A stretch of DNA of 10,228 nucleotides from JAAXTX01 sp037139695 (GCA_037139695.1 JBAXFX010000049.1:1-10228), one strand, 5' to 3'; counted from the first letter of the stretch, positions 1 through 6,618 are shown. Notes: a model not told the origin generated them from the sequence alone. Translations and numbers: made by a program.

Positions 1-54
1 AATATGAAGGATGCTTATAAAGAGGCACTGGTTCCCGATGAGGTGGTTTCTTAA
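1..54 (+). CDS. Possible C-terminal end of an upstream gene (partial)
   Basis: The frame starting at base 1 is open from the window edge to a TAA at 52-54 and would encode 17 residues ending in PDEVVS. A terminator-like structure with a T-run follows at once, which is why I read it as a gene end. The stretch is too short to show a family, and an open frame of this length can easily occur by chance. Confidence 0.3.
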   Translation, partial: NMKDAYKEALVPDEVVS

Positions 55-113
55 AAAGATCTTACTCGACATATTCTTAAAAACGATATGCCGACTTCGA
101 CCGATCTTTTTTT
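53..113 (+). terminator. Terminator-like inverted repeat after the 5' partial frame
   Basis: AAAAAGATC at 53-61 pairs with GATCTTTTT from 103, followed by more T. The loop is about 40 nt, with a possible inner pairing of CATAT with ATATG. The long loop makes this weaker than a classical intrinsic terminator. It starts on the stop codon of the possible upstream gene. Confidence 0.35.
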
Positions 114-466
114 AGAACGTGCCGATTAATAAACTTCAAGAAGACCAACCCGATCTCCTACCAGTGCCGAATCGATGGAAGTTTCCCTCTATTGTCTGTC
201 GTTCCCACGAAGCTTGTCCCCGACTTGATCGGGGATCGGGAATCTTAACGGAAGGATATACGACAGATGTGTTTGACTCGGTATTATGTATAGGCTCAAC
301 ACGTTAACTCGTGAACGGATTACCTCATTTCCGATTTCGACCAAAAACTATCCCCGTATCAAGCCATTTTTCCGAACCGTTTTCAAGTTCGGAAACAACG
401 CTTAAAAGAGACAGTAACATAATCTGACGATCGCATTATTATGTTACTGGTTTCGATGGCTATCAT
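114..466. other. Gene-free stretch with several hairpins
   Basis: I see no convincing gene here; the short open frames have no ribosome site and unnatural composition. It holds a CCCCGA-type palindrome (listed separately), a hairpin at 371-393 (TCCGAAC pairing with GTTCGGA around 9 nt), and a perfect 12-bp inverted repeat at 412-449 (CAGTAACATAAT pairing with ATTATGTTACTG around 14 nt). The last has no T-run, so it could be an operator-like or RNA-processing site. Its role is unknown. Confidence 0.5.
205..244. repeat. REP-like palindrome (CCCCGA/TCGGGG type)
   Basis: TCCCCGA at 217-223 pairs with TCGGGGA at 229-235 around a 5-nt loop. Outer TTCCC and GGGAA extend the symmetry. Elements of this look are scattered between genes in many bacterial genomes. 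The palindrome at 8951-8991 is a variant of the same theme, with CCCGGG instead. Confidence 0.5.
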
Positions 467-506
467 CCAAGAAAAAATGAACCAGGTGCGGTTCATTTTT
501 TCTTGG
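467..506 (-). terminator. Strong intrinsic terminator overlapping the end of ftsQ
   Basis: A 16-bp perfect inverted repeat (467-482 with 491-506, 8-nt loop) has a six-base A-run in one arm and a T-run in the other, so it could act in both directions. On the minus strand the first arm contains the last lysine codons and the TGA stop of ftsQ. It most likely ends the minus-strand transcript that includes holB and ftsQ. Confidence 0.75.
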
Positions 507-1533
507 TGTCTGCCCTCTTCGCACTCGTATCCGCGGAAGATGAGGCCTGCGATGCGGTAGCCGAAGCCGAGCCTGGCGACGGGGTCGTGGCGGTCGCGTC
601 CGGCGGAGGCGTCCAATCCCTGTAGGCGAAGAAGGCGCGGTTCTCGGTGCGTAGGTCTATATACCGGAGCGCGGAACGCCGGTCGGCCGGGATCTCCTTG
701 TCGAGCACGAGCTGAAGCGAAGCGATCGTCTTCCCCGGATCGATAGCAAGGTTTACGAGGATGTCCCACCCTTCCTCCGTCGTGATCCGCACTTCGTCCG
801 ACACGGACGACGGGGAATGGAACGGGAGCGCGATGGTAAAACCGCGGTCCGGAAGTTCCGTCGCGAGACGAATGATCGCCCTAGCCGACTTCATCTCAAA
901 AAGCGGCTTGCCGATATCCACCAGGCCGGCACTGTCATCGTAGACGCGCAGAAGGAACGGCTCATTCTCCGGCGTCTCGGCACTCGAGGCATCCTGGGCT
1001 ACGCCGTCGTCACCGATGAGAAAGCACGAGTCACCGGAACACCACAGGAGTATCCGATCCCGTTCGGTCGCTCCGATACGTATCCCACTCGGGAAGTCCC
1101 TGGATACGGACACGCTTGCGAGCTTCGGGAATGCCCGCAACAAGTCGCGACCGAGCGAATCGGTCGGCACCAGAAAAAAATTATCCTGCGGAAATACCCG
1201 AAGCGCTTTCTGGGCAAGCCGCTCCCGGACGAATGCTTCTATTTTCTCCGACGACACGTCTTTCGTCCCGGATACCTCGACCGTCCGAATCGTATGAAAA
1301 TCGGAAAAGAACAGGGTATATGCGGCCACGGACAGGAAGAACATCCACAAGAGCATCATCCCCCACAAGATACCTCCGGATCGCTCCGGTTTCTCGCGGA
1401 CCAGAAGTGGCTTTCGGACTTTCCGATCCGGCAGGAACGCCTCCCGGAACATGTGTTCATGCGGTGAGGCGATTCGTTTTTCCCGCTTCGGAATCGGCGT
1501 GAATTTCGGTTTTGATTTCAATTTCGGTTTCAT
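493..1533 (-). CDS. ftsQ: Cell division protein FtsQ/DivIB (POTRA domain)
   Basis: This is a 346-residue bitopic membrane protein. A basic cytoplasmic N-terminus of about 52 residues precedes one membrane helix at roughly 53-75. A POTRA-like domain follows at about 81-155, opening with the typical VEVSG strand and continuing with a PKLASVSVSRDFP segment. The rest is an extracytoplasmic beta domain. The last 35 or so residues form a Ser/Ala/Thr-rich tail ending in three lysines, probably disordered. Proteins of this family join FtsB and FtsL in the divisome and control septal peptidoglycan synthesis. The start lies 27 bp after the holB stop, so the two are probably cotranscribed. Upstream there is only a purine-rich stretch, not a clear Shine-Dalgarno site. 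The family call rests on architecture and the POTRA pattern. Another POTRA protein is possible but less likely beside mreB and murA. Confidence 0.8.
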   Translation of the reverse strand: MKPKLKSKPKFTPIPKREKRIASPHEHMFREAFLPDRKVRKPLLVREKPERSGGILWGMMLLWMFFLSVAAYTLFFSDFHTIRTVEVSGTKDVSSEKIEAFVRERLAQKALRVFPQDNFFLVPTDSLGRDLLRAFPKLASVSVSRDFPSGIRIGATERDRILLWCSGDSCFLIGDDGVAQDASSAETPENEPFLLRVYDDSAGLVDIGKPLFEMKSARAIIRLATELPDRGFTIALPFHSPSSVSDEVRITTEEGWDILVNLAIDPGKTIASLQLVLDKEIPADRRSALRYIDLRTENRAFFAYRDWTPPPDATATTPSPGSASATASQASSSADTSAKRADTKKK

Positions 1534-1560
1534 TTTTTTCTCTTTCTTCCACTACATGAA

Positions 1561-2442
1561 TCAGAGCGAGACGAGGAACAGCCGATCGAGCAGGAGCCGG
1601 ACGTTCGCGTTCGTATCCCGAAGCGAGCGAGTCGTTTTCTCGATGTCTTCCAGAAAGCGATACCGTCGCACTACTGCCTTCGTGGAATCGTCGCGCTTGC
1701 GCACGTTTCGGAGCCCGGCCACCCACCATTCGAACACCTCGGCCGCCTCGGAAGGCGACGCGGACAATTTTTCCGAGAGGGAAAGTCGCTCACAAAAGGA
1801 AAGCGACGAGATCCGGAAAAGCGACCGGAGTAGATCCCGTCTTCCGGAAAATTCGTCCGGACTAGCAGCTGCGCCTACGACGATTCCCGGGCGACCGAGC
1901 GAAAAGAAGAACGGCTCCACCGCAGCCTCTCCAGAAAGGAAAGTACCAAAACCGGCACGCATCATATCTTCGGGAATGGCCGAGAATGGGACCCGGAAGG
2001 TCCGGGAAACGACCGTGTCACGAAGCAGACCCGTCCGCGACGCGACCAGAAGCAGGACCGACGATGTATTGGGCTCTTCGAGCAGTTTAAGAAGTGCGTT
2101 CTGTGCTTCCTCGGTCATCCGGTCGGCATCATCGATCAAGACGACACGGCGCCGCGCCTCTGCCGGAAACCGACTCAGGAACTGCCCCGCATTTCGGACA
2201 GTATCGACGGATATACTCCGCTTTCCGCCATCCTTTTTTGCCACGGGGTTGATCAGGAGGAAATCCTGTTTCCGCGACGGGTCCTCACCCGGGAACCCGA
2301 GGAGCGACGCGGCAAACTCAAGCGCCACGAGACGCTTGCCGACACCTTCCGGTCCGAAAAACAGAAACGCGTGATGAGGAAGATCGCCCCGGGAAATCTT
2401 CCCAAGGAGGTCCCGCTGATGTGCGTGTCCGATGATATCCAT
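1561..2442 (-). CDS. holB: DNA polymerase III delta' subunit (clamp-loader AAA+ ATPase)
   Basis: At 293 residues this fits delta', part of the clamp loader that places the sliding clamp on DNA. Visible motifs are the N-terminal IIGH segment, Walker A GPEGVGKR at 30-37, Walker B VVLIDDAD at 100-107, the NALLKLLEEP helix at about 115-124, a sensor-1 region around 130-137, and SRT at 146-148 where many relatives have SRC. The C-terminal half is weakly conserved, as usual. There are no cysteines, so the four-Cys zinc module found in many clamp-loader subunits is absent. The intact Walker A suggests nucleotide binding. The length and missing C-terminal extension argue against DnaX. An in-frame stop lies four codons upstream of the ATG at 2442, so no other start is possible. 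It is followed closely by ftsQ. Confidence 0.8.
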   Translation of the reverse strand: MDIIGHAHQRDLLGKISRGDLPHHAFLFFGPEGVGKRLVALEFAASLLGFPGEDPSRKQDFLLINPVAKKDGGKRSISVDTVRNAGQFLSRFPAEARRRVVLIDDADRMTEEAQNALLKLLEEPNTSSVLLLVASRTGLLRDTVVSRTFRVPFSAIPEDMMRAGFGTFLSGEAAVEPFFFSLGRPGIVVGAAASPDEFSGRRDLLRSLFRISSLSFCERLSLSEKLSASPSEAAEVFEWWVAGLRNVRKRDDSTKAVVRRYRFLEDIEKTTRSLRDTNANVRLLLDRLFLVSL

Positions 2443-2443
2443 A

Positions 2444-2473
2444 TCATTCTGTCATATTGAGACGCTCTCCTTT
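2444..2473 (-). promoter_or_regulatory. Shine-Dalgarno with a three-codon leader ORF before holB
   Basis: A clear AAGGAG lies about 24 nt before the holB ATG, too far to serve it directly. Between them, ATG ACA GAA TGA (2455 to 2444, minus strand) encodes Met-Thr-Glu. Its stop is one base from the holB start, giving TGATATG. The layout suggests translation starting at the leader ORF and restarting at holB, but this is inferred from sequence alone. Confidence 0.4.
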
Positions 2474-2531
2474 TCCCTCGGAAGAGGCTTGCCCCGAGAT
2501 ACCTAGGGTCGAGGTGAACGTATTTCGAGAG

Positions 2532-3749
2532 TCATTCCATGCGATCACTGTCCGTTTTTTTCAGAAGCTCCCGCCATGCCGATAGGAACCGCTCTTCTGA
2601 AAACCCTTCCGTAACAGCTGGATCAGCCATATACGCCGCATCCCCCCGATCAAGAAACCGGCGCACCGCGTCCGCGAGCACTTCGGGCGTCGCGACCCCG
2701 AACAATTCCCCCGTGCGTCCTTCCTCGACAATCTCTGCCGTTCCACCCGTCCTGAGCGCGATGACCGGCGTCCCGAAACGAACGGCTTCCGCCGCCGCCA
2801 GACCGAAATCCTCTTCCGACGGGACAATGACTGCCTTCGCGAGGCGATAGAGCGATACCAGTTCTGCGTCATCCACACCGCCGAGAAAAGTAACTGTTCC
2901 CTTCGCAAGCGACTCGAGATGCCGCCGTTCTCGACCCTCACCGACGATACGAAGTGGCAACTGAAGTTTATTGAAAGCCTCGATCGCGATATCAATGCCC
3001 TTGCTCGCAGTCAGCCTCGACACCACCAGAAAAAAATCCTCTCGTTCCCCCGCTCCCCTGCCAGAGGGGAGCTGTCCCGTATTCGGGACTGAGGGGTGGG
3101 AGCCCCTGCCAGAGGGGAGCTGTCCCGTATTCGGGGCTGAGGGGTGGGAGTTTTCCGACAGCGTCACTGGCGGATGAATCACGACCGAGTCACGCCGATA
3201 GTATTTTTTGGCGCGTGCCCTCGTATATTCGGAATTGGAAACGAGAACATCCGGACGGTCGGCCGCCTCGCGGTCCCACACGCGTAGGTATGACAGATAC
3301 ATCCGCCCGAAGAAACGACGGCAGATGCCGGCTCGGACGGCATCCAGGTACCGTTCGTTCGCATCCCACAGGAGTCGCATCGGCGAATGAAGATACGCGA
3401 TATGCGTCGTGCGCAACCGGGTCACGATCCCCTTCGACCACGCGCCCGAAGAAGAAATGACCGCGTCGAACTCGCGCAGGTCAAGCGACTCCGCGGCTAC
3501 GGCATAAAACGGCAACAGCCATCGGTACCGCTTGCGAAGAGACTTCGGCAATTTCTGCAAAAACGAAGTCCGTATCTCGCGCCCCGAGAACCGCCCCTTC
3601 ATCGCTTCCGGATCGTAGAGCAGCGTATAGATCGGCGCATCCAAATCGAGCTTAATCAGACTTTCCAGCACCCGCTCCGCTCCCCCATACGAAACAAGGA
3701 AGTCATGTACAAAGGCTATTTTCTTTTTTGACTCTTGACTTTTATCCAT
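2532..3749 (-). CDS. GT4 glycosyltransferase, WbaZ-like, with a repeat-derived linker
   Basis: This is a GT-B retaining glycosyltransferase of about 405 residues. The N-terminal domain opens with KIAFVHDFLVSYGGAERV, typical of the WbaZ-like mannosyltransferase group. The C-terminal domain begins at FFLVVSRLTASKG (about 239) and carries the E-x7-E nucleotide-sugar motif at E313 and E321 (EDFGLAAAE). Such enzymes build surface polysaccharide or glycolipid at the inner face of the membrane; the sugar cannot be told. Residues about 200-235, between the domains, are encoded by two copies of a 48-bp palindromic repeat read in frame. I start at 3749 because a -10 box lies 6 nt before that ATG. An in-frame ATG at 3773 would place the promoter inside the gene. 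Neither has a Shine-Dalgarno site. Confidence 0.85.
   Translation of the reverse strand: MDKSQESKKKIAFVHDFLVSYGGAERVLESLIKLDLDAPIYTLLYDPEAMKGRFSGREIRTSFLQKLPKSLRKRYRWLLPFYAVAAESLDLREFDAVISSSGAWSKGIVTRLRTTHIAYLHSPMRLLWDANERYLDAVRAGICRRFFGRMYLSYLRVWDREAADRPDVLVSNSEYTRARAKKYYRRDSVVIHPPVTLSENSHPSAPNTGQLPSGRGSHPSVPNTGQLPSGRGAGEREDFFLVVSRLTASKGIDIAIEAFNKLQLPLRIVGEGRERRHLESLAKGTVTFLGGVDDAELVSLYRLAKAVIVPSEEDFGLAAAEAVRFGTPVIALRTGGTAEIVEEGRTGELFGVATPEVLADAVRRFLDRGDAAYMADPAVTEGFSEERFLSAWRELLKKTDSDRME
3044..3150. repeat. 48-bp double-hairpin repeat, two tandem copies inside a glycosyltransferase gene
   Basis: Two units with exact 48-bp spacing each hold two hairpins. The first is CTCCCCT pairing with AGGGGAG in unit 1 (the junction makes the outer base differ in unit 2). 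The second is GTCCCG-TATT-CGGGAC, with one base change in the second unit. Flanking C- and G-runs could form an outer stem. Because 48 is a multiple of three, copy-number changes keep the frame; each unit reads as 16 residues containing PNTGQLPSGRG. Confidence 0.9.
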
Positions 3750-4053
3750 AGAATCACTATATTCTGAAGTCATCTATTGTCATTTAGTAACTCGCAAGCC
3801 ACTCAGAGGGATCATATCCTACATCGCCGTTATCATCTTATCCGTTGCAAATTTCCTGAAAAAAATGCAGGAAACTACTTATCGTCTACGCAATAGCACT
3901 GTTGTTTGTTCCATTGTATGGCATCTGTGGAATTTTAACCTTTCTGTTTGCGGCCCGTCCTTCCTTCCTCCTTCTCACATTTATCGCGCCAGGCATCGGA
4001 TCTGAGCTCATGCATATTTGGATTTTTCAAGTCCTCGTCGCATTCGGAACAAG
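3739..4053 (+). pseudogene. Possible frameshifted remnant of a small membrane protein
   Basis: This lies in the 424-bp gap between the two glycosyltransferase genes. One frame encodes a hydrophobic segment containing SYIAVIILSVANFL up to a run of seven A (3859-3865). The next frame continues directly with a second, long hydrophobic stretch containing LLIVYAIALLLFVPLYG. Removing one A would join them into a protein with about three membrane segments. There is no conventional start codon in the first frame, so the 5' end would also be missing. Chance hydrophobicity of T-rich DNA is a real alternative, and a sequencing error in the A-run is possible. Confidence 0.25.
3756..3783 (-). promoter_or_regulatory. 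Putative promoter giving a leaderless glycosyltransferase mRNA
   Basis: The -35 box ATGACA (3778-3783), a 16-bp spacer and the -10 box TATAGT (3756-3761) are followed by 6 nt and then the ATG at 3749. Transcription would be expected to begin at or next to the start codon, which fits the absence of a ribosome site. Confidence 0.5.
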
Positions 4054-4124
4054 TCCTTCGGGACAACGGGAGAACACGAATTCACAATGCCGCTCCTCAC
4101 AATTTCATGAAGCGATATCTCGAG

Positions 4125-4185
4125 TCTCCCCCTTTGTCCCAAAGGGGGACTGATTCCGTCCAAGGTAAGAAATCAGGGGGATTGG
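4125..4185. repeat. Palindromic repeat downstream of the second glycosyltransferase
   Basis: TCCCCCTTT pairs with AAAGGGGGA (4127-4149, 5-nt loop), followed by an AATCAGGGGGATT segment at about 4171-4183. It resembles a CCCCCTTT/AAAGGGGG class of dispersed intergenic repeats seen in many bacteria. There is no T-run, so it is not a standard terminator, although it lies just past the gene's stop codon. Confidence 0.6.
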
Positions 4186-4197
4186 AAACGAAAACGA

Positions 4198-5427
4198 CTA
4201 ATCCTCATCTTTCCGAAGCGTATCCGCGATATCACGGGCGCACTTTCCCCAGTCGAACCGTTCCGCATTGATCCGACCTTTCTCCAGTATACCACTCCTG
4301 AGCACCGGATCGGAAAGAATCTCCCAGATACGGTCAGCGATCGATTCGGCCGACAACGGATCGGCGTACAAGGCACCCTCTCCTCCGATCTCCGGTAAAG
4401 AAGAGACATTCGAGGTCACCACCGGCACACCGGCCGATTGTGCCTCAACCACCGGCAATCCGAACCCTTCATAGAGCGACGGAAAAATAAAGACATCGGC
4501 ACCCGCCAAAAGCACCACCTTCGTCGATTCGTCCACGTATCCCATCTCGATGATATCGCTCCGATAGCCCGACATCTCGATCGCGTTCCTCACGTCCGCA
4601 TACCCATATCCCGGCTTCCCCGCGAGCACGAGCCGGTGTGATATGCGGTGACGCTTTTTCAAGATATCGAACGCCTCGACGATCCGTCGCACATTCTTTC
4701 GTTCCTCGATCCGCCCGACGGACAGTAGGTATGGCCGTTCAATTCCCCGGTCCAGATTCGAAATTGTTCCGCCCCCCCGCTCCCCTGCCTGAGGGGAGCT
4801 GTCCCGTATTCGGGACTGAGGGGTGGGAGCCCCTGCCTGAGGGGAGCTGTCGAGTCCTCGAGACTGAGGGGTGGGAGCCCCTGCCTCATCCTCAGTTATC
4901 TGTTCCATGTTATCTGTTATCTGTCTTTCCGGCCTCCCCTCATACACCACCCGTATCTTTTCCGCGGACACCTTATAGAGCCGTATCAAATCGCGTTTCG
5001 TGTTCTCGGACACGGCGATGACCGTCTCCGCCACGCGGCAGGAAAAAAGTATGACCGCTCGCATATAGAACCGCTCCCACCATGAATAGCTTTCCGGCGA
5101 AAATTCATATTCAAGCCCGTGTATGGTCACGATGGACCGAGGGTGAATAATCGGGATCGTATGTGCCGGCACGAACAAGACATCGGGCCGATGCAAAAGC
5201 ATCTCAAGCGAGAGCCGGATATGCGTCCAGAACCGCGACGCCCGAAGCGCCTTGACCTCCCACAATTCCGGCAACTCGAAATCCGGGCCCTGCCCCGTGC
5301 GGACATATAAAATCACCCGCTCATCCCCGAGCGGGTCCCGAAGGTGTGCGATGACCTGGTACGCGTATTCCTCGATGCCGGTCCGATTCCGCAGGAATGC
5401 CCGCGACGCGTCGATGCCTATGACCAT
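4198..5427 (-). CDS. GT4 glycosyltransferase, MtfB-like, with a repeat-derived linker
   Basis: This 409-residue GT-B glycosyltransferase begins IGIDASRAFLRNRTGIEEY, the opening typical of the MtfB-like branch of GT4. A VTIHGLEYE segment follows at about 100, and AVSENTKRDLIRLY precedes the linker. The C-terminal domain starts at YLLSVGRIEERKN (about 233) and carries the E-x7-E motif at E320 and E328 (EGFGLPVVE). It should transfer a nucleotide-activated sugar in surface glycan synthesis; donor and acceptor are not evident. Residues about 167-219 are wholly repeat DNA: a heptanucleotide array, then two and a part 48-bp units read as PTPQSR and DSSPQAG motifs. No Shine-Dalgarno site or good promoter precedes the ATG. 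Cotranscription with mreB, whose stop is 109 bp away, is likely. Confidence 0.85.
   Translation of the reverse strand: MVIGIDASRAFLRNRTGIEEYAYQVIAHLRDPLGDERVILYVRTGQGPDFELPELWEVKALRASRFWTHIRLSLEMLLHRPDVLFVPAHTIPIIHPRSIVTIHGLEYEFSPESYSWWERFYMRAVILFSCRVAETVIAVSENTKRDLIRLYKVSAEKIRVVYEGRPERQITDNMEQITEDEAGAPTPQSRGLDSSPQAGAPTPQSRIRDSSPQAGERGGGTISNLDRGIERPYLLSVGRIEERKNVRRIVEAFDILKKRHRISHRLVLAGKPGYGYADVRNAIEMSGYRSDIIEMGYVDESTKVVLLAGADVFIFPSLYEGFGLPVVEAQSAGVPVVTSNVSSLPEIGGEGALYADPLSAESIADRIWEILSDPVLRSGILEKGRINAERFDWGKCARDIADTLRKDED
4772..4886. repeat. 48-bp double-hairpin repeat, two and a part copies inside the second glycosyltransferase gene
   Basis: The units repeat at 48-bp intervals (CTGCCT at 4785, 4833 and 4881). 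The first hairpin is CTCCCCT pairing with AGGGGAG in unit 1 (the junction makes the outer base differ in unit 2). The second is GTCCCG-TATT-CGGGAC in one unit, but TCGAG pairing with CTCGA in the next. It is the same family as 3044-3150 but is read in a different frame relative to the coding strand. Confidence 0.9.
4895..4924 (-). repeat. Degenerate heptanucleotide array inside a coding region
   Basis: On the minus strand the heptamer ACAGATA occurs three times in register, with one degenerate copy (ACATGGA) between. It abuts the 48-bp repeat and is translated as part of the interdomain linker, around QITDNMEQITED. Confidence 0.75.
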
Positions 5428-5435
5428 ATTGAATG

Positions 5436-5535
5436 ACTCACAACTGACAACCTACAACTGAAAACGACCGGGGTCTACTGTACCATTACTGCCTACGGGT
5501 TGTAAGTCGCCAGTCGTCAGTTGTTAGTCGCGAAG
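5436..5535. repeat. Inverted pair of heptanucleotide arrays between mreB and the glycosyltransferase
   Basis: At 5436-5463 the + strand shows four 7-bp units of the form ACTNACA or close to it. At 5501-5528 four 7-bp units end in AGT, and their reverse complement gives the same ACTNNCN heptamers. The two arrays therefore face each other, and at least 14 of 15 bases can pair across about 60 nt. They fill nearly the whole 109-bp gap. This could fold into a long RNA hairpin between two cotranscribed genes, but no T-run supports termination. Confidence 0.7.
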
Positions 5536-5536
5536 G

Positions 5537-6550
5537 CTACTTCCCCAACATAATACTCCGCTTGTACGCGTCGAGATTCTCGAGTACGATACCGGTCCCG
5601 CGTGCCACGCAGAACGCCGGATCGTCCGCCACGTAGCATGGCACACCGATCGTCTTACTGATCAGCTGGTCGAGAAAACGGAGTTGGGACGTCCCCCCCG
5701 AGAGCACCATCCCTTTATCCATGATGTCCGCCGAAAGTTCCGGCGGTGTTTCCTGGAGGACCTGTTTCACCACGTTGATGATCTCGCGGAGTTCGTCTTG
5801 GACCGCCTCGGTCACCTCGTTGGACGAGATGGATACCGTCCGTGGCAGGCCTCCCATGAGGTCACGTCCGCGGATGTCCATATGATCCTCCTTGACCTGC
5901 GCGATGGCCGCGCCGATCTTGATCTTGAGTTCCTCTGCCGTCCGCTCCCCGATCGCGAGGCTGTACTTGCGCTTGATGAAATCGGAAATGGCAAGGTCGA
6001 TCCGGTTCCCGCCGACGCGGGCCGACGCCGACGCGACCACGCCACCGAGCGAGATAACCGCGATCTCGGATGTCCCGCCGCCGATATTGATGATCATATT
6101 CCCCTGCGCGGTATGGATCGGGATGCCTGCGCCGATCGCCGCGAGGATCGGCTCCTTCACCACATAGGCCGCGCGCGCGCCCGCCTTGTTCGCCGCATCG
6201 ATGACCGCCCGGCGCTCGGTCGAGGTCACGCCCGCCGGAATGGACAGTACGACTTCCGGACGGATCAGTCGGAACCGACCGCTGACCTTCTGTATGAAAT
6301 ACCGGAGCATCGCCTCGGTCACGCGATAGTCGGCGATCGCCCCGTCTCGCAGCGGCTGAGACGCGACGATCGTATCCGGTGTCCGCCCGATCATTTCCTT
6401 CGCCTCGTTCCCGACCGCAAGCACCTTGTTCTCGAGCACCGAGATCGCCACGACGGACGGCTCGTTCACCACGACGCCCTTGCCCGGCACGAACACGAGC
6501 GTGTTCGCGGTCCCGAGATCGATACCGATTTTTCGCACGAATGGATTCAT
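5537..6550 (-). CDS. mreB: Rod shape-determining protein MreB
   Basis: This is a full-length bacterial actin of 337 residues. The phosphate-1 motif DLGTANT is at 11-17 and the phosphate-2 segment INIGGGTSEIAVIS is at 154-167. The KEP glutamate region lies near 132-134 and the adenosine motif VLSGGTSQL near 282-290. MreB forms membrane-bound filaments that guide lateral wall synthesis. The phosphate-2 motif reads N-I-G-G-G-T (Asn155), where MreB proteins usually have Asp. The ATG at 6550 gives the expected N-terminus, and no Shine-Dalgarno site precedes it. It follows murA on the same strand across an 84-bp gap with a heptamer repeat and is followed by a glycosyltransferase. I see no mreC or mreD nearby. 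A closely related Mbl-type paralogue cannot be excluded. Confidence 0.95.
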   Translation of the reverse strand: MNPFVRKIGIDLGTANTLVFVPGKGVVVNEPSVVAISVLENKVLAVGNEAKEMIGRTPDTIVASQPLRDGAIADYRVTEAMLRYFIQKVSGRFRLIRPEVVLSIPAGVTSTERRAVIDAANKAGARAAYVVKEPILAAIGAGIPIHTAQGNMIINIGGGTSEIAVISLGGVVASASARVGGNRIDLAISDFIKRKYSLAIGERTAEELKIKIGAAIAQVKEDHMDIRGRDLMGGLPRTVSISSNEVTEAVQDELREIINVVKQVLQETPPELSADIMDKGMVLSGGTSQLRFLDQLISKTIGVPCYVADDPAFCVARGTGIVLENLDAYKRSIMLGK

Positions 6551-6560
6551 AGGGATCGGA

Positions 6561-6588
6561 TGGAAAATGGAAAATGGAAAACGTAAAA
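6561..6588 (-). repeat. Heptanucleotide repeat just upstream of mreB
   Basis: TGGAAAA occurs three times in a row on the + strand (6561-6581), followed by a degenerate CGTAAAA. On the mRNA strand this is TTTTCCA, ending 10 nt before the mreB ATG, where a ribosome site would normally be. Its period matches the arrays at 4895 and 5436, though the sequence differs. Confidence 0.7.
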
Positions 6589-6618
6589 AATCGTGTCTGA
6601 AACCTTTCAGGCTTTTTT
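6585..6618. terminator. Weak bidirectional terminator-like structure between murA and mreB
   Basis: CTGAAACCTTTCAG (6597-6610) can form a short hairpin flanked by six A on one side and six T on the other. The stem is only five to six base pairs with a small loop, so attenuation or nothing at all is as likely as termination. Confidence 0.3.

Noticed and set aside
119..307. A small gene on the + strand
   Set aside because: No ATG with a ribosome site, and the frame runs through a REP-like palindrome.
817..1467. A 216-codon open frame on the + strand opposite ftsQ
   Set aside because: No recognisable domain or ribosome site, and it is fully explained by the minus-strand gene.
1451..2374. A 307-codon open frame on the + strand opposite holB
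   Set aside because: The product is a Ser/Arg-rich string without domains, and the minus-strand AAA+ motifs explain the region.
2474..2531. Possible dispersed repeat between holB and the glycosyltransferase
   Set aside because: The CTCGGGGCAAGCC segment looks like a known type of intergenic repeat, but no second copy is in the window and pairing is weak.
5684..6586. A 300-codon open frame on the + strand opposite mreB
   Set aside because: It is an Arg/Asp/His-rich antisense frame; mreB is certain on the other strand.
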